Positions 35,122-44,466 of a stretch of 64,000 nucleotides of DNA are shown one piece after another. Positions within the stretch are counted from its first letter, which is position 1. Each line of letters starts with the position of its first letter. The notes below the pieces were generated by a model. It was not told where the DNA came from. It saw nothing but the letters and a program-made list of their open reading frames with translations, and did not search any database. Origin of the DNA: Lachnospiraceae bacterium (GTDB taxonomy: Bacteria > Bacillota > Clostridia > Lachnospirales > Lachnospiraceae). The position numbers and the translations under genes were made by a program. Location: positions 1 through 64,000 of the forward strand of contig JAAWEL010000066.1 of NCBI GenBank assembly GCA_022794255.1. The letters are read 5' to 3'.

Positions 35122-36135
35122 ATGGATGCAAAGACAAAAGATTTGTGGGTGTTTATTGAGACGAGAGAGGATGGAAGTCCGTGCAATGTGGGGCTGGAGC
35201 TTTTAAATCCGGGGCGTATGCTGGCAGACAAACAGGGAGGAAAGCTGGTGGGAGCAGTTGTGGGCTGTCAGACAGAGAAAGCAGTAAAGGCGGCAGAGGA
35301 GTATGGGGCAGACCAGGTGATTGTGGTGGAGGGTGAGGCGTACAGAGAGTATTCCACGGACGCCTACACGGCAGCGCTCTATTATCTGATGGAAAAGTAT
35401 GCGCCTACCACTATGCTGATCGGAGCCACTTCTGTGGGACGTGACCTGGCTCCAAGACTGTCTTGCAGATTGAACACAGGCCTTACGGCAGACTGCACCA
35501 GCCTGGATGTGGATGGGGAGACGGGAAATATGGCATGGACCCGCCCGGCATTTGGGGGAAACCTGATGGCAACGATTCTCTGTCCGGATCACCGCCCCCA
35601 GCTGGGAACCGTCCGGCCAGGAGTCTATAAAAAGCAGAAACCATCCGGAATAGGAAAACCAGCCAAGGTGATTCGGGAGGATTTTGCGTTCCCCATAAAG
35701 AATATCCGGACAAGGGTTTTGGAGCGGATGAGAGAGGCAGCCGGAGAACTGGTGAATCTGGAAAACGCAGAGATTATTGTCTCTGGCGGCCGGGGAGTGG
35801 GCGGACCAGATGGATTTCAGACTCTGAAAAATCTGGCGGATGTGTTGGGAGCCACTGTCGGCGCTTCCCGGGCAGCAGTGGATGCTGACTGGATCGGACA
35901 TTCCCATCAGGTAGGACAGACAGGAAAAACTGTGTCCCCCAGAATTTATATTGCGTGCGGAATCTCAGGGGCCATTCAGCATATGGCCGGTATGAGTGGC
36001 TCAGACTATGTTATTGCCATCAACAAGGATCCGGATGCCCCTATATTTTCCGTGGCAGACTATGGGATTGTGGGAGACCTTTTTGAGGTAGTGCCAGCTT
36101 TGACTGATGAAATACAAAAAGCCAGAGCATTGTAA
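35122..36135 (+). CDS. etfA: Electron transfer flavoprotein alpha subunit
   Basis: A 337-residue EtfA. The C-terminal FAD domain is canonical: VSGGRGVGGPDGFQTLKNLA, GASRAAVDADWIGHSHQVGQ, YIACGISGAIQHMAGMSGSD, AINKDPDAPIFSVADYGIVG. No N-terminal ferredoxin domain is present. GAGGTG precedes ATG 35122; the extra upstream codons of the open frame lack their own site. It is the last gene of the operon that begins at 23744, and a strong terminator follows. Confidence 0.96.
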   Translation: MDAKTKDLWVFIETREDGSPCNVGLELLNPGRMLADKQGGKLVGAVVGCQTEKAVKAAEEYGADQVIVVEGEAYREYSTDAYTAALYYLMEKYAPTTMLIGATSVGRDLAPRLSCRLNTGLTADCTSLDVDGETGNMAWTRPAFGGNLMATILCPDHRPQLGTVRPGVYKKQKPSGIGKPAKVIREDFAFPIKNIRTRVLERMREAAGELVNLENAEIIVSGGRGVGGPDGFQTLKNLADVLGATVGASRAAVDADWIGHSHQVGQTGKTVSPRIYIACGISGAIQHMAGMSGSDYVIAINKDPDAPIFSVADYGIVGDLFEVVPALTDEIQKARAL

Positions 36136-36146
36136 GAAAAATAAAA

Positions 36147-36186
36147 ACGGGTTCAGGGAAGAATGCTTCTCTGAATCTGTTTTTTT
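36147..36186 (+). terminator. Intrinsic terminator ending the acyl-CoA/Etf operon
   Basis: A 15-bp stem (36147-36161 with 36166-36180, few G-U pairs), four-base loop AATG, then at least six T. Confidence 0.92.
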
Positions 36187-36212
36187 GTACAGGGAAATTA
36201 TGATTCTGTGGT

Positions 36213-36241
36213 TTGCAGGGTTGTAATATCTATGATATAAT
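36213..36241 (+). promoter_or_regulatory. Promoter of the solute-binding-protein gene
   Basis: TTGCAG (36213-36218), 17-base spacer, TATAAT (36236-36241) with an extended -10 TG at 36233-36234. It is directly after the upstream terminator. Confidence 0.75.
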
Positions 36242-36289
36242 GAAAAAAGCTTATCAGAAAAATTGACGAAAGGAGTGGGAAAAGAGAAA

Positions 36290-37786
36290 ATGAAATATGA
36301 AAATCAGAAAAGAAAGCAGAGAGAGAAAAAGGCAGGGAAAACGGCGATAAGGCTGTGTGCAGCCGGTTTGGCCGTGACTTTGATCCTTAGCGCGGCCGGA
36401 TGTAAGAAGAAAAGTCTGCTGGATCCGAAAAATCCGGTGTCCCTGACGGTCTGGCATTACTACAATGGTTCACAGCAGGCGGCATTTGATGCACTGGTGG
36501 AGAAATTTAACGATACGGCCGGACGTGAGAAGGGAATCTATGTGCAGGGATACTCTCAGGGATCGGTTTCGGATCTGGAAACAGCGGTCCGGGATGCCAT
36601 TGCCGGGAAGGTGGGGGCAGATGCTATGCCGGATATTTTTTCTTCCTATGCAGATACGGCCTATGAGGTGGAGCAATCGGGAGCTTTGGCGAATTTGTCG
36701 GATTATCTCAGTGATGAAGAGCTGGGGAAGTATGTGGATTCTTATATAGAGGAGGGCCGTATTGCAAAAGATGGCACCCTGCGGATTTTTCCCACAGCAA
36801 AATCTACGGAGATAATGATGATTAACAAGACAGACTGGGAGCCTTTTGCAGCAGCAACAGGCGCTTCTCTGGACAATTTACGGACGATTGAGGGAGTGGT
36901 GGCCACTGCCCAGGCATATTATGAATGGACAGACAGCCTGACACCGGATGTAGCGGAGGATGGCATGGCTTTTTATGGACGAGATGCGGTAGCCAATTAC
37001 TTTATTATCGGTATGCAGCAGCTGGGGGTGGAGCTTTTTAAAGTGGAGAATGGGGAAATGACCTTGCATGTTCCCAGGAAAGAGCTTTACCGTCTCTGGG
37101 AAAATTATTATGTTCCCATGGTAAAAGGATATTTTGGAGCTTATGGCTCTTTCCGCTCGGATGATGTGAAAACAGGAGATATTCTGGCTTACACAGGTTC
37201 TGTCTCCTCAGCGATGTATTTTCCGGATCAGGTGGAATCAGATAATGATACCCATGCCATTGATTATATGGTGATGATGGCTCCGGTGTTTGAAGGGGGA
37301 AGAAATTATGCGGTACAGCAAGGAGCCGGCATGGTAGTCAGTAAGTCGGATGAAAAGCACGAATATGCTGCTGTGGAGTTTTTGAAATGGTTTACCCAGG
37401 CAGAACAGAATCTTCAGTTTGGCTGTGTGTCCGGCTATCTGCCAGTGATGAAGGAGGCTAACAGCACTGAAAAATTAGATCAGGTGATTGGAGATCAGGG
37501 GCTGGCTGTGGCGCCGAAAACCTATGACTGTCTGACCACTATTTTTGGCGAGATGGAAGGCATGACTCTTTATACCAATAAGAGTTTCAAGAATGGATCT
37601 GCCGCCAGGAAGGTGTTAGAATATAATCTGGCAGACAAGGCGGCCCAGGACCGCCAGGCGGTAATTGCGGCGTTAGAAGAGGGAAAGACACTTGAAGAGG
37701 CATCTGCCTCCTATGTAACAGAGGAAGCTTTTGAAAATTGGTACAATTCTTTTTGTGATGCTTTGAATGCTGCCATTTACCAGTAA
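36290..37786 (+). CDS. Family 1 extracellular solute-binding lipoprotein without transporter genes
   Basis: A 498-residue exported lipoprotein. After a basic N-terminus, the signal peptide ends in LSAAGC; Cys38 is the lipidation site. The mature part starts with SLTVWHYYNGSQQAAFDALV and follows the family 1 (MalE/UgpB-like) binding-protein pattern, with PTAKSTEIMMINKTDW and a C-terminal domain. The frame is open from TTG 36263; ATG 36290 with AGGAGTGGG upstream gives the proper signal peptide. No ABC permease or ATPase is nearby. Instead it precedes a hybrid sensor kinase and a chemoreceptor, so it may deliver a bound ligand to one of these receptors (inference). Confidence 0.88.
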   Translation: MKYENQKRKQREKKAGKTAIRLCAAGLAVTLILSAAGCKKKSLLDPKNPVSLTVWHYYNGSQQAAFDALVEKFNDTAGREKGIYVQGYSQGSVSDLETAVRDAIAGKVGADAMPDIFSSYADTAYEVEQSGALANLSDYLSDEELGKYVDSYIEEGRIAKDGTLRIFPTAKSTEIMMINKTDWEPFAAATGASLDNLRTIEGVVATAQAYYEWTDSLTPDVAEDGMAFYGRDAVANYFIIGMQQLGVELFKVENGEMTLHVPRKELYRLWENYYVPMVKGYFGAYGSFRSDDVKTGDILAYTGSVSSAMYFPDQVESDNDTHAIDYMVMMAPVFEGGRNYAVQQGAGMVVSKSDEKHEYAAVEFLKWFTQAEQNLQFGCVSGYLPVMKEANSTEKLDQVIGDQGLAVAPKTYDCLTTIFGEMEGMTLYTNKSFKNGSAARKVLEYNLADKAAQDRQAVIAALEEGKTLEEASASYVTEEAFENWYNSFCDALNAAIYQ

Positions 37787-37815
37787 AAAGCAATTCTGAG
37801 ATAAGAAGGGGTAGG

Positions 37816-40800
37816 ATGAACGATAAAAAACAAAATAAAAAGAAATCAACAATATTCCGGATCTTCCTGGTTCCTTTGATTGCCATTATGCTGGTGCAGA
37901 GTGCCATTACCATTGGCACTCTGGTGGTCAGGCGGACTACAGAAATGCTTGAGAAGTATTCCAGCAGCATGATGAGCCGTCTGGTGGAAAACCGCAGAGT
38001 AATCCTGCAGAATGATATGAATGAACGCTGGGCTTCTGTTCGGGAGCAGGGGGAGGCCATGAACCTTTTGCTGGATCAGTATTTAAAAGACGAAGCCATC
38101 TCGCCAGAGGAGCTTTTTAAGTCCAGGGAAAAGAAGGAGGGGCTGCTGGAGCGGATGTTTCCGGAAAGCCTTGAAATTCTGCATAATAACTCAACGACCG
38201 GGACTTTTGTGATCCTTACAGGAGAGGATATGAAAGCAGCCGGGGACTTTGACGGATTTTTTATCCGGGATTCGGATCCAGAAAAAAATCCGGTAAATTA
38301 TACAGATCTTTTGCTGGAGAGGGGAAATAAGCAGCTTTCAAGAAAGTGGGGGATTCCTTTGGACACCAACTGGACGACCTGCTTTTATATGGATGGTATG
38401 GGACAGAATCCTTCAGATGATTATTTCTATGAACCCTGGCGGGCAGGGGCAGAGTATGAAGATGCAGATATTGCCGATTTAGGCTACTGGTCTCTTCCGT
38501 TTTTTTTGGAAAAGAAAATGGCAGATGGCTATGAAATGATTACATATTCTGTGCCGCTCCGGTATAAGGGGCAGGTCTATGGGGTGTTGGGCGTGGAGAT
38601 TTCCAGCAGAAGATTGAATGAGTATTTCCCGGTGGCAGAGCTGAATGACTCTCAGCAGTCTGGATATATGCTGGCGGTTCGTGGAACGGATGGTTTTTAT
38701 ACCCCTTTGGTGGGAAAGGGTGTTCTCTATAGCCTGGTTCAGTCAACAGGGACCGAATTTGCTCTGGAAGAAACAGGTTATGACAATCTTTCTCTGGTAC
38801 AGGATGTAAGATTAAGCGGACAAGGGATTTATGCGGTGGTATGCCCTTTGAACTTATACAGCAATAATGTTCCTTACGAAAATACAGAGTGGGTGCTTTT
38901 GGGACTGGATACAGAGGATGATCTGTTTGGTATGAGCCGGCAGCTCTATTTCTGGGTGGTGATTGCCCTTCTGGTGGGACTGGCCTTTGGAGTGATTGGC
39001 ATTTATTTTGTGGTCAGGCATCTGACAAAACCGGTTCAGCAGCTGATGGAATGCATCCGTGGAGGAAGGGCAGGGCTTGAGCGCTTTAAACCTTCCAATA
39101 TCTTGGAGATCGATGCCCTGTATCAGGTAGTGAACAATCTGACAGAGAGGCAGAAAGAGGCAGAAAATATTCTTTTAGAGGAAAAAGAACGGTATAAAGT
39201 GGCGCTGGAATCTTCAGAGGATATCTTTTTTTCCTATGATCTTCAAAGCCAGATGTTAGATCTTGTCAATCACAAGACGATGAGCGGACGGTGGAAGTGC
39301 CCACAAACGGAAAATGACTTTATCAATCCAGACTATATTTATGAGGCAGATAAGGAGAAAGCTTTAAAGGCTTTGCAACAAAATTCCGATAATCCCTACG
39401 TTGAATTTCGGATGCGCTGGCCGGAGGAGTCAGAGTTTACCTGGGTGGCACTTACTGGCAAGGTGGTCTATGACACAGACGGCCGGCGGTGGAAGATGGT
39501 GGGAAGTATCCGGGATATTCACGAACAAAAGGAGAGAGAGGCCAGAAAGCTCTGGAGGAATACCATAGATGGAGTTACAGGACTCTATGTATTTAGTGCT
39601 GGTATGGAGCAGCTGACTGACAGTCGAAGGAATCAGCCAAATGGAGTGATGATCAGTCTGTTTTTACATGGACTTAAGGAGGCCAGCGAGAAAAACGGAG
39701 TTGTGTTTGGCGATATGATTCTGGAGGAGACTGGGCTGCTGATTCAAGATCAATGCGGGAAGTTTACACAAAAGACCGGGAGCAGGACAGTGGCTCTGCG
39801 TCTGAACCGGGATGAGTTTGTCTTGTGGATGGAAAATCAATCCAGAGAACAGGCAAAAGAACTGATAAAAGATTTCCTAAAAAGAATGGAGAATACTTTT
39901 GAGGAAGAAATCTTTCATGTACGAATGTATGCCGGCCTTGCGTGCGGAAGAAAAGAATTTCCCAGTGACCTTTTGATCCGCATGGCAAAGTATGCAGGGA
40001 GAGGGAGTATTTCTGTCACGGAAAAGCCGTACATCTTTTATGAGGATATTCCTGATAAAAAACCGGTTATGCTACCTGCTCTTTCAGGGCAGGAAATTAA
40101 CAGCCCCGGCTATGATGAGGACACCAGTCTGGTGTCTGTGGCATTGAATCTGTTTGGAAGAGGAGAACATTTTCCTGCCCAGATGTTGCTTATGATCCGC
40201 AAGATCGGCAGATTTTATCATGCCAGTGATGTGCTGGTATCTCTGCTGCGGGAGGATTTCAATTCCAATTATCTGAATTATCAGTGGCATCGGGATGGAG
40301 GCATTGTCAGGGAAAGTGTAAGAAAATATAAGGAAGAGGAAAAGACCAGCTTTTACACATGGCTGGGCCAAGAGGGGCTGCGTTGTTTTTCCGAGGAGGA
40401 CAGTAAAGAAGGGATTCTTCAGTGTTTCCTGAGTATAGAACCGGGAAACAGGGGGATTGTTCTGCCTTTGTATGACAGCGGAAACTATGTGGGAAATCTC
40501 TGCATTCTTGGAATTGATCCGGAGCTTTTGGAAAATATGGAAGAGCATCAGAATCTGGCTGAGTTAGGAAGAGCCATTCAGAGCCAGCTCAACCAACAGC
40601 AACATGACATAGCCAGCAAGGCAAAATCAGAATTTTTGTCCCGGATGAGCCATGAGATCCGCACTCCTATGAACGGTATCATTGGCATGGCGGCCATTGC
40701 CCTGCAGAAGGATCAAAGTCAGGAGCGGATTATGGACTGCCTGAAAAAGATACAGACTTCTTCAGATTATCTCTTGGGACTGATCAATGATATTTTGGAT

Positions 40801-41760
40801 ATGTCCAAGATCGAGAGTGGGAAGATGAAGCTGGAGACGGTTAATTTTGATATACATGAAATGCTGGAGACGATCCAGGAGCTGATTACGGCTCAGACAT
40901 CTGCAAAAAGGATAGATTTTGTGCAAAAGATCCGATTAACTCATTCCTGGTTTGTGGCAGACCGAATCAGGATCAGTCAGGTCCTTATTAATTTACTTGG
41001 CAATGCGGTAAAGTTTACTCCTGAAAAAGGAAAAATCACTCTGACTGTACAGGAAACAAATGTATCCCAGGAAAAATCAATGATATATTTTGCAGTCAGC
41101 GATACAGGGATTGGCATTGCCAAAGAAGATCAGGACCGGGTGTTCCGTTCCTTTGAGCAGGCTTCTGGTGCCAATCCGTCAAAGCAGAAAGGAACCGGCT
41201 TAGGCCTTTCCATCAGCAGCCGTCTGATACAGATGATGGGCAGTAATATTCAATTGGATAGTGTTCCCGGAGAAGGCAGTACATTCAGCTTTTCCATTGC
41301 TCTTACTTTGGGGCAGGATCAGGGAGCAAAGGCAGAAAGGAAAGAGATTTCCTTTGATGGATACCGCGTCCTGGTAGTGGAGGATAATGAACTAAATTCT
41401 GAGATTGCCCAGTGTCTTTTGGAGGAGCGGGGGTTTGAGGTGGATTGTGTCTTTGACGGAGTTCAGGCTACTGAGCGTATCCGCACTACCGAGCCAGGTA
41501 CCTACGATGTGATCCTGATGGATATTATGATGCCGGTGATGGACGGTTTAGAGGCGACTCGTACCATCCGGGCCATGGACAGGGAGGATTGTCATACCAT
41601 ACCAATTATTGCCATGTCAGCCAATGCCTTTGACGATGATCTGAAAAAGTCTGTGGAATGCGGGATGAACGGACATCTGTCAAAGCCGGTGGAGGTGGAT
41701 AAATTGTACCAGACATTAGATGAGGTGATCCGAAGCAGAGACGGGAGGGAATCCCTTTAG
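37816..41760 (+). CDS. Hybrid sensor histidine kinase/response regulator with Cache-like sensor, PAS, degenerate GGDEF and GAF-like domains
   Basis: A 1314-residue membrane receptor kinase. Transmembrane segment at about 16-36; large extracellular Cache-like domain about 37-375; second transmembrane segment about 378-402 (YFWVVIALLVGLAFGVIGIY); then a HAMP-like stretch. A PAS-like domain follows (about 460-580), then a degenerate GGDEF domain (about 585-760) in which the signature is RLNRDEFVLW. A GAF-like region (about 785-925) precedes the kinase core. HisKA: SRMSHEIRTPMNGIIGM with phosphorylated His946. ATPase: NLLGNAVKFTPEKG, DTGIGI, GTGLGLSI. Receiver: VVEDNELNSEIA with Asp1236 in ILMDIMMPVMDG, and KPV near the end. 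The RNRDEF means it is not expected to make c-di-GMP. Output beyond the receiver is not visible; no separate response regulator is adjacent. Confidence 0.92.
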   Translation: MNDKKQNKKKSTIFRIFLVPLIAIMLVQSAITIGTLVVRRTTEMLEKYSSSMMSRLVENRRVILQNDMNERWASVREQGEAMNLLLDQYLKDEAISPEELFKSREKKEGLLERMFPESLEILHNNSTTGTFVILTGEDMKAAGDFDGFFIRDSDPEKNPVNYTDLLLERGNKQLSRKWGIPLDTNWTTCFYMDGMGQNPSDDYFYEPWRAGAEYEDADIADLGYWSLPFFLEKKMADGYEMITYSVPLRYKGQVYGVLGVEISSRRLNEYFPVAELNDSQQSGYMLAVRGTDGFYTPLVGKGVLYSLVQSTGTEFALEETGYDNLSLVQDVRLSGQGIYAVVCPLNLYSNNVPYENTEWVLLGLDTEDDLFGMSRQLYFWVVIALLVGLAFGVIGIYFVVRHLTKPVQQLMECIRGGRAGLERFKPSNILEIDALYQVVNNLTERQKEAENILLEEKERYKVALESSEDIFFSYDLQSQMLDLVNHKTMSGRWKCPQTENDFINPDYIYEADKEKALKALQQNSDNPYVEFRMRWPEESEFTWVALTGKVVYDTDGRRWKMVGSIRDIHEQKEREARKLWRNTIDGVTGLYVFSAGMEQLTDSRRNQPNGVMISLFLHGLKEASEKNGVVFGDMILEETGLLIQDQCGKFTQKTGSRTVALRLNRDEFVLWMENQSREQAKELIKDFLKRMENTFEEEIFHVRMYAGLACGRKEFPSDLLIRMAKYAGRGSISVTEKPYIFYEDIPDKKPVMLPALSGQEINSPGYDEDTSLVSVALNLFGRGEHFPAQMLLMIRKIGRFYHASDVLVSLLREDFNSNYLNYQWHRDGGIVRESVRKYKEEEKTSFYTWLGQEGLRCFSEEDSKEGILQCFLSIEPGNRGIVLPLYDSGNYVGNLCILGIDPELLENMEEHQNLAELGRAIQSQLNQQQHDIASKAKSEFLSRMSHEIRTPMNGIIGMAAIALQKDQSQERIMDCLKKIQTSSDYLLGLINDILDMSKIESGKMKLETVNFDIHEMLETIQELITAQTSAKRIDFVQKIRLTHSWFVADRIRISQVLINLLGNAVKFTPEKGKITLTVQETNVSQEKSMIYFAVSDTGIGIAKEDQDRVFRSFEQASGANPSKQKGTGLGLSISSRLIQMMGSNIQLDSVPGEGSTFSFSIALTLGQDQGAKAERKEISFDGYRVLVVEDNELNSEIAQCLLEERGFEVDCVFDGVQATERIRTTEPGTYDVILMDIMMPVMDGLEATRTIRAMDREDCHTIPIIAMSANAFDDDLKKSVECGMNGHLSKPVEVDKLYQTLDEVIRSRDGRESL

Positions 41761-41831
41761 ACGGTTACGAGAATGAGATGAAAAATGGAAAATTTCAGAA
41801 ATAGTGACTTCCTTTTCTAAGTTGCCTGTGG

Positions 41832-41837
41832 TATAAT
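41832..41837 (+). promoter_or_regulatory. Extended -10 promoter of the chemoreceptor gene
   Basis: TGGTATAAT (41829-41837) is an extended -10 element. The -35 region (TTCCTT at 41809-41814) is poor. Transcription would begin just before the long leader hairpin. Confidence 0.5.
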
Positions 41838-41849
41838 TTTCATAAAGCG

Positions 41850-41909
41850 AAGCCTTTCGTCCATTGGCTGAAAATAAGCCGGATTTTCGCCAGTGGAGCG
41901 AACAGGCTT
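41850..41909 (+). other. Long leader hairpin before the chemoreceptor gene
   Basis: The left arm (41850-41875) pairs with the right arm (41883-41909) in four blocks of 6, 4, 9 and 6 base pairs, separated only by single-base bulges, with the 7-base loop AAGCCGG. TTTTATT follows, so it could act as a transcription attenuator or protect the mRNA 5' end. Confidence 0.6.
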
Positions 41910-41955
41910 TTATTATGCTTTGGCTATAGCAATAGGGAAAAGGAGAGAAGGAAAC

Positions 41956-43986
41956 ATGGAAGGGGAAAATATGATCTCTCACAGCCGGGAGACCAGGTTA
42001 AGTCTTAACAGGCGGATATTGAGGAGTACAACCTTAAATATTTTGGTATTGGTTATTGTGTGTTGCGGGATTATGGCATTGTCCATGCAATCCCTGGCAA
42101 ACAACATATTGCTGGACAGTCTGCAGCCTATGGCCAGGCAGTCTGCCAAAACGGTGGAGGCCAATATACATATGCTGGCGGACCGGATGATGACCATAGC
42201 AGGAGATCCCCGCATGAATTCGGGAGCTGATGGCTTTGAGACAAAGGATGCCTTGTCCGGCGATGAGGTGCTTCGGGCTGGATGGGAAGAGGTTTTGACA
42301 GAGGCTGCAGAGATTTATGAGCTGTATACGATTGCCTTATATGATTTGGATGGACGATTGATCCAGGGGACAGACGGTGCGCCAAAGAGCCTGAGCGGCA
42401 GTTTTTTTGCCCTCCTTCAGGAGACAGACAATCTGACCACAGATTCTTCCACCATTTTTGAAAATAAGCTGGGCATTACCATGGGAATGCCGGTGAAGGA
42501 GAATGGAAAGACCTGGCTGTATGTGGTGGGAGTTTACAAATATGACACACTGAATGATGTGATAAGCAACATCAATATTGGGAAAAACGGAGCCGCCTGT
42601 ATGGTAAACCGGGAAGGAGTTATCACCGGCCATCTGGACCAGACTCGGATTTTGTCAGGAAGTACTCTGGCTGAGCTAATCGGCGGCCATGAGGAGGCTT
42701 TAAGCTCTGTAACCACTGGTGAGACGGGGGCCATAGAGTTCTCTGTTGACGGTGAGAAGATGCTGGCCGCTTTTTCGCCTATCCGGGGCACGCAATGGTC
42801 TCTGATGATTCAGGTTCCAAAGGCAGATTATAATCGTTTGATCAATGGAGCAATGGCAGTAGCTCTCTTGTCCACTTTGACAGTGCTGGTGATTTCTATT
42901 TTGCTGGTTCTGCGCCTGGCCAGATCTATTTCTAATCCGGTTAAGAGCGTAACGAACCGGATGGTGGCCCTCTCAGACGGGGATCTCCACACCCAGGTGG
43001 AATTGGTTCGTTCTCAAGATGAGCTGCAGGTGATGACACAGACTCTGGGCGACACTGTGGAGAGCATGAACCGTTATATATCGGACATTCAGCAGGTGCT
43101 GACTCAGGTTGCCAGGGGGAATCTTCAGGTGGAGCCTCAGGTAGATTACAGGGGAGACTTTGCCCTGATCCGGTCCAGCCTGGGTACCATTATTCAGTCT
43201 ATGAATGAAACGATTTTGGGCTTTCAGGCCGCTGCTTCCCGGCTTGCCAATATGTCTGAGGAGTTAAATGGACAGTCCGGCCAGCTGCATCAGGCTTCCA
43301 TGGAGCAGAATCAGTCTACAGAAGCTCTGGTTCATCAGGTGTCTCAAGTAAAGGAGCAGCTCTTTAACGTCACACAGAGCAGTGGACAGACCAAAACCAA
43401 GACAGAGGAGATTGTCCAGAAGGTTCAGGAGGCCAACCTGCGGATGGCATCTCTGTCCGGGGCTATGGACAATATCAGCTCCAATGCCCAGGAGATTACC
43501 AAGATTGCCAAGGCGATTGAGGATATTGCTTTCCAGACCAACATTCTGGCTATCAATGCTTCCGTGGAGGCGGCCCGGGCAGGAAGTGCAGGGAAAGGCT
43601 TTGCTGTGGTGGCAAATGAGGTCAAGCAACTGGCATCCAGAAGCGCTGAGGCGGCTAAGAGCGCCACAGTCATGGTAGGCAGCACCCGTTCCATCATCCA
43701 GACCGGCGTGGAGCTGACTGCAGATACGGCTGGTTCCCTTCAGTCTATATCTGCTGTCTCAGATCAGATCAGCGCGATTTCAGATCAGCTGGTGATGGCA
43801 GTGAAGGGGCAGGAGAGTGCTCTGGCCATTATGGAGCAACGGATTGAGATGATTTCTGCCATTGCTGACCGGAATCTGCAAAATGCCACCGGGACGGAGC
43901 AGTCTAGCGGACTTTTGGCAAAGGAGGCAGAGAATCTCCGGTTTCAGGTGGAAAAGTTTGTTTTGAAGGAGGGCAATAACAGATGA
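41956..43986 (+). CDS. Methyl-accepting chemotaxis protein
   Basis: A 676-residue membrane chemoreceptor. First transmembrane segment about residues 27-50, an extracellular sensor of about 240 residues (Cache-like, with [20 protein letters not shown]), and a second transmembrane segment near residues 298-320. A HAMP domain ([20 protein letters not shown]) is followed by the cytoplasmic signalling coiled coil. The hairpin tip reads [20 protein letters not shown], then [24 protein letters not shown] precedes ATG 41956; an in-frame start upstream has no ribosome site. The stop overlaps the next start (ATGA), so receptor and FMN lipoprotein are coupled. No che genes are in the window. The leader hairpin at 41850-41909 may regulate it. 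Confidence 0.94.
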   Translation: MEGENMISHSRETRLSLNRRILRSTTLNILVLVIVCCGIMALSMQSLANNILLDSLQPMARQSAKTVEANIHMLADRMMTIAGDPRMNSGADGFETKDALSGDEVLRAGWEEVLTEAAEIYELYTIALYDLDGRLIQGTDGAPKSLSGSFFALLQETDNLTTDSSTIFENKLGITMGMPVKENGKTWLYVVGVYKYDTLNDVISNINIGKNGAACMVNREGVITGHLDQTRILSGSTLAELIGGHEEALSSVTTGETGAIEFSVDGEKMLAAFSPIRGTQWSLMIQVPKADYNRLINGAMAVALLSTLTVLVISILLVLRLARSISNPVKSVTNRMVALSDGDLHTQVELVRSQDELQVMTQTLGDTVESMNRYISDIQQVLTQVARGNLQVEPQVDYRGDFALIRSSLGTIIQSMNETILGFQAAASRLANMSEELNGQSGQLHQASMEQNQSTEALVHQVSQVKEQLFNVTQSSGQTKTKTEEIVQKVQEANLRMASLSGAMDNISSNAQEITKIAKAIEDIAFQTNILAINASVEAARAGSAGKGFAVVANEVKQLASRSAEAAKSATVMVGSTRSIIQTGVELTADTAGSLQSISAVSDQISAISDQLVMAVKGQESALAIMEQRIEMISAIADRNLQNATGTEQSSGLLAKEAENLRFQVEKFVLKEGNNR

Positions 43987-44426
43987 AGCGCAGGGTGAGT
44001 TTTATTTTATATCTGCTGCTGATGACAATGCTTTTGACAGCCTGCGGTCAGGAGAAGGGCTTTCAGGATGGCTATTATACGGCGCAGGCTGCTGAATTTA
44101 ATCATGGCTGGAAAGAATATATTACAATCATGGTCAAGGGAGGAAGTATTGTCTCTGTAGAGTACAATGCAGAGAATCCCAGTGGTTTCATTAAAAGCTG
44201 GGATAATGCTTACATGCAGAACATGTTTCACTCAAACGGCACATATCCAAACCAGTATACCCGCTACTATGCAGGCCAACTTTTAGAGGGAAAGAGGGAA
44301 GGAGAGATTGATGCCCTCACAGGAGCCACTTCCTCTTACAATTCCTTTCAGAAGCTGTCACAAGCAGTGTTAGAACAGTCCAGGAAGGGGGATTCTGGGA
44401 TTGTGATTGTGGATACAACGCATTAG
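43983..44426 (+). CDS. FMN-binding-domain lipoprotein
   Basis: A 147-residue exported protein. The signal peptide ends in LLTAC with Cys21 as the lipidation site. The mature part is an FMN-binding domain: [20 protein letters not shown], then [16 protein letters not shown] and [15 protein letters not shown], the S/TGAT-type motif where ApbE attaches FMN covalently to Ser/Thr in known members. It overlaps the chemoreceptor stop by four bases. An extracellular flavoprotein next to a chemoreceptor suggests redox sensing or surface electron transfer, but no ApbE or Ndh2-type gene is near, so this is inference. Confidence 0.85.
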   Translation: MKRRVSFILYLLLMTMLLTACGQEKGFQDGYYTAQAAEFNHGWKEYITIMVKGGSIVSVEYNAENPSGFIKSWDNAYMQNMFHSNGTYPNQYTRYYAGQLLEGKREGEIDALTGATSSYNSFQKLSQAVLEQSRKGDSGIVIVDTTH

Positions 44427-44466
44427 CAGAAACATATAAAAATTAAAACAAAGGGGGAACGGATTT

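Noticed and set aside
34324-36138. Minus-strand frames opposite etfB and etfA
   Set aside because: These are shadows of the strongly supported Etf genes with no ribosome sites.
41850-41909. Cyclic-di-GMP or other known riboswitch in the chemoreceptor leader
   Set aside because: The hairpin lacks the conserved loops and junction sequences of the GEMM class; it is a single long stem.
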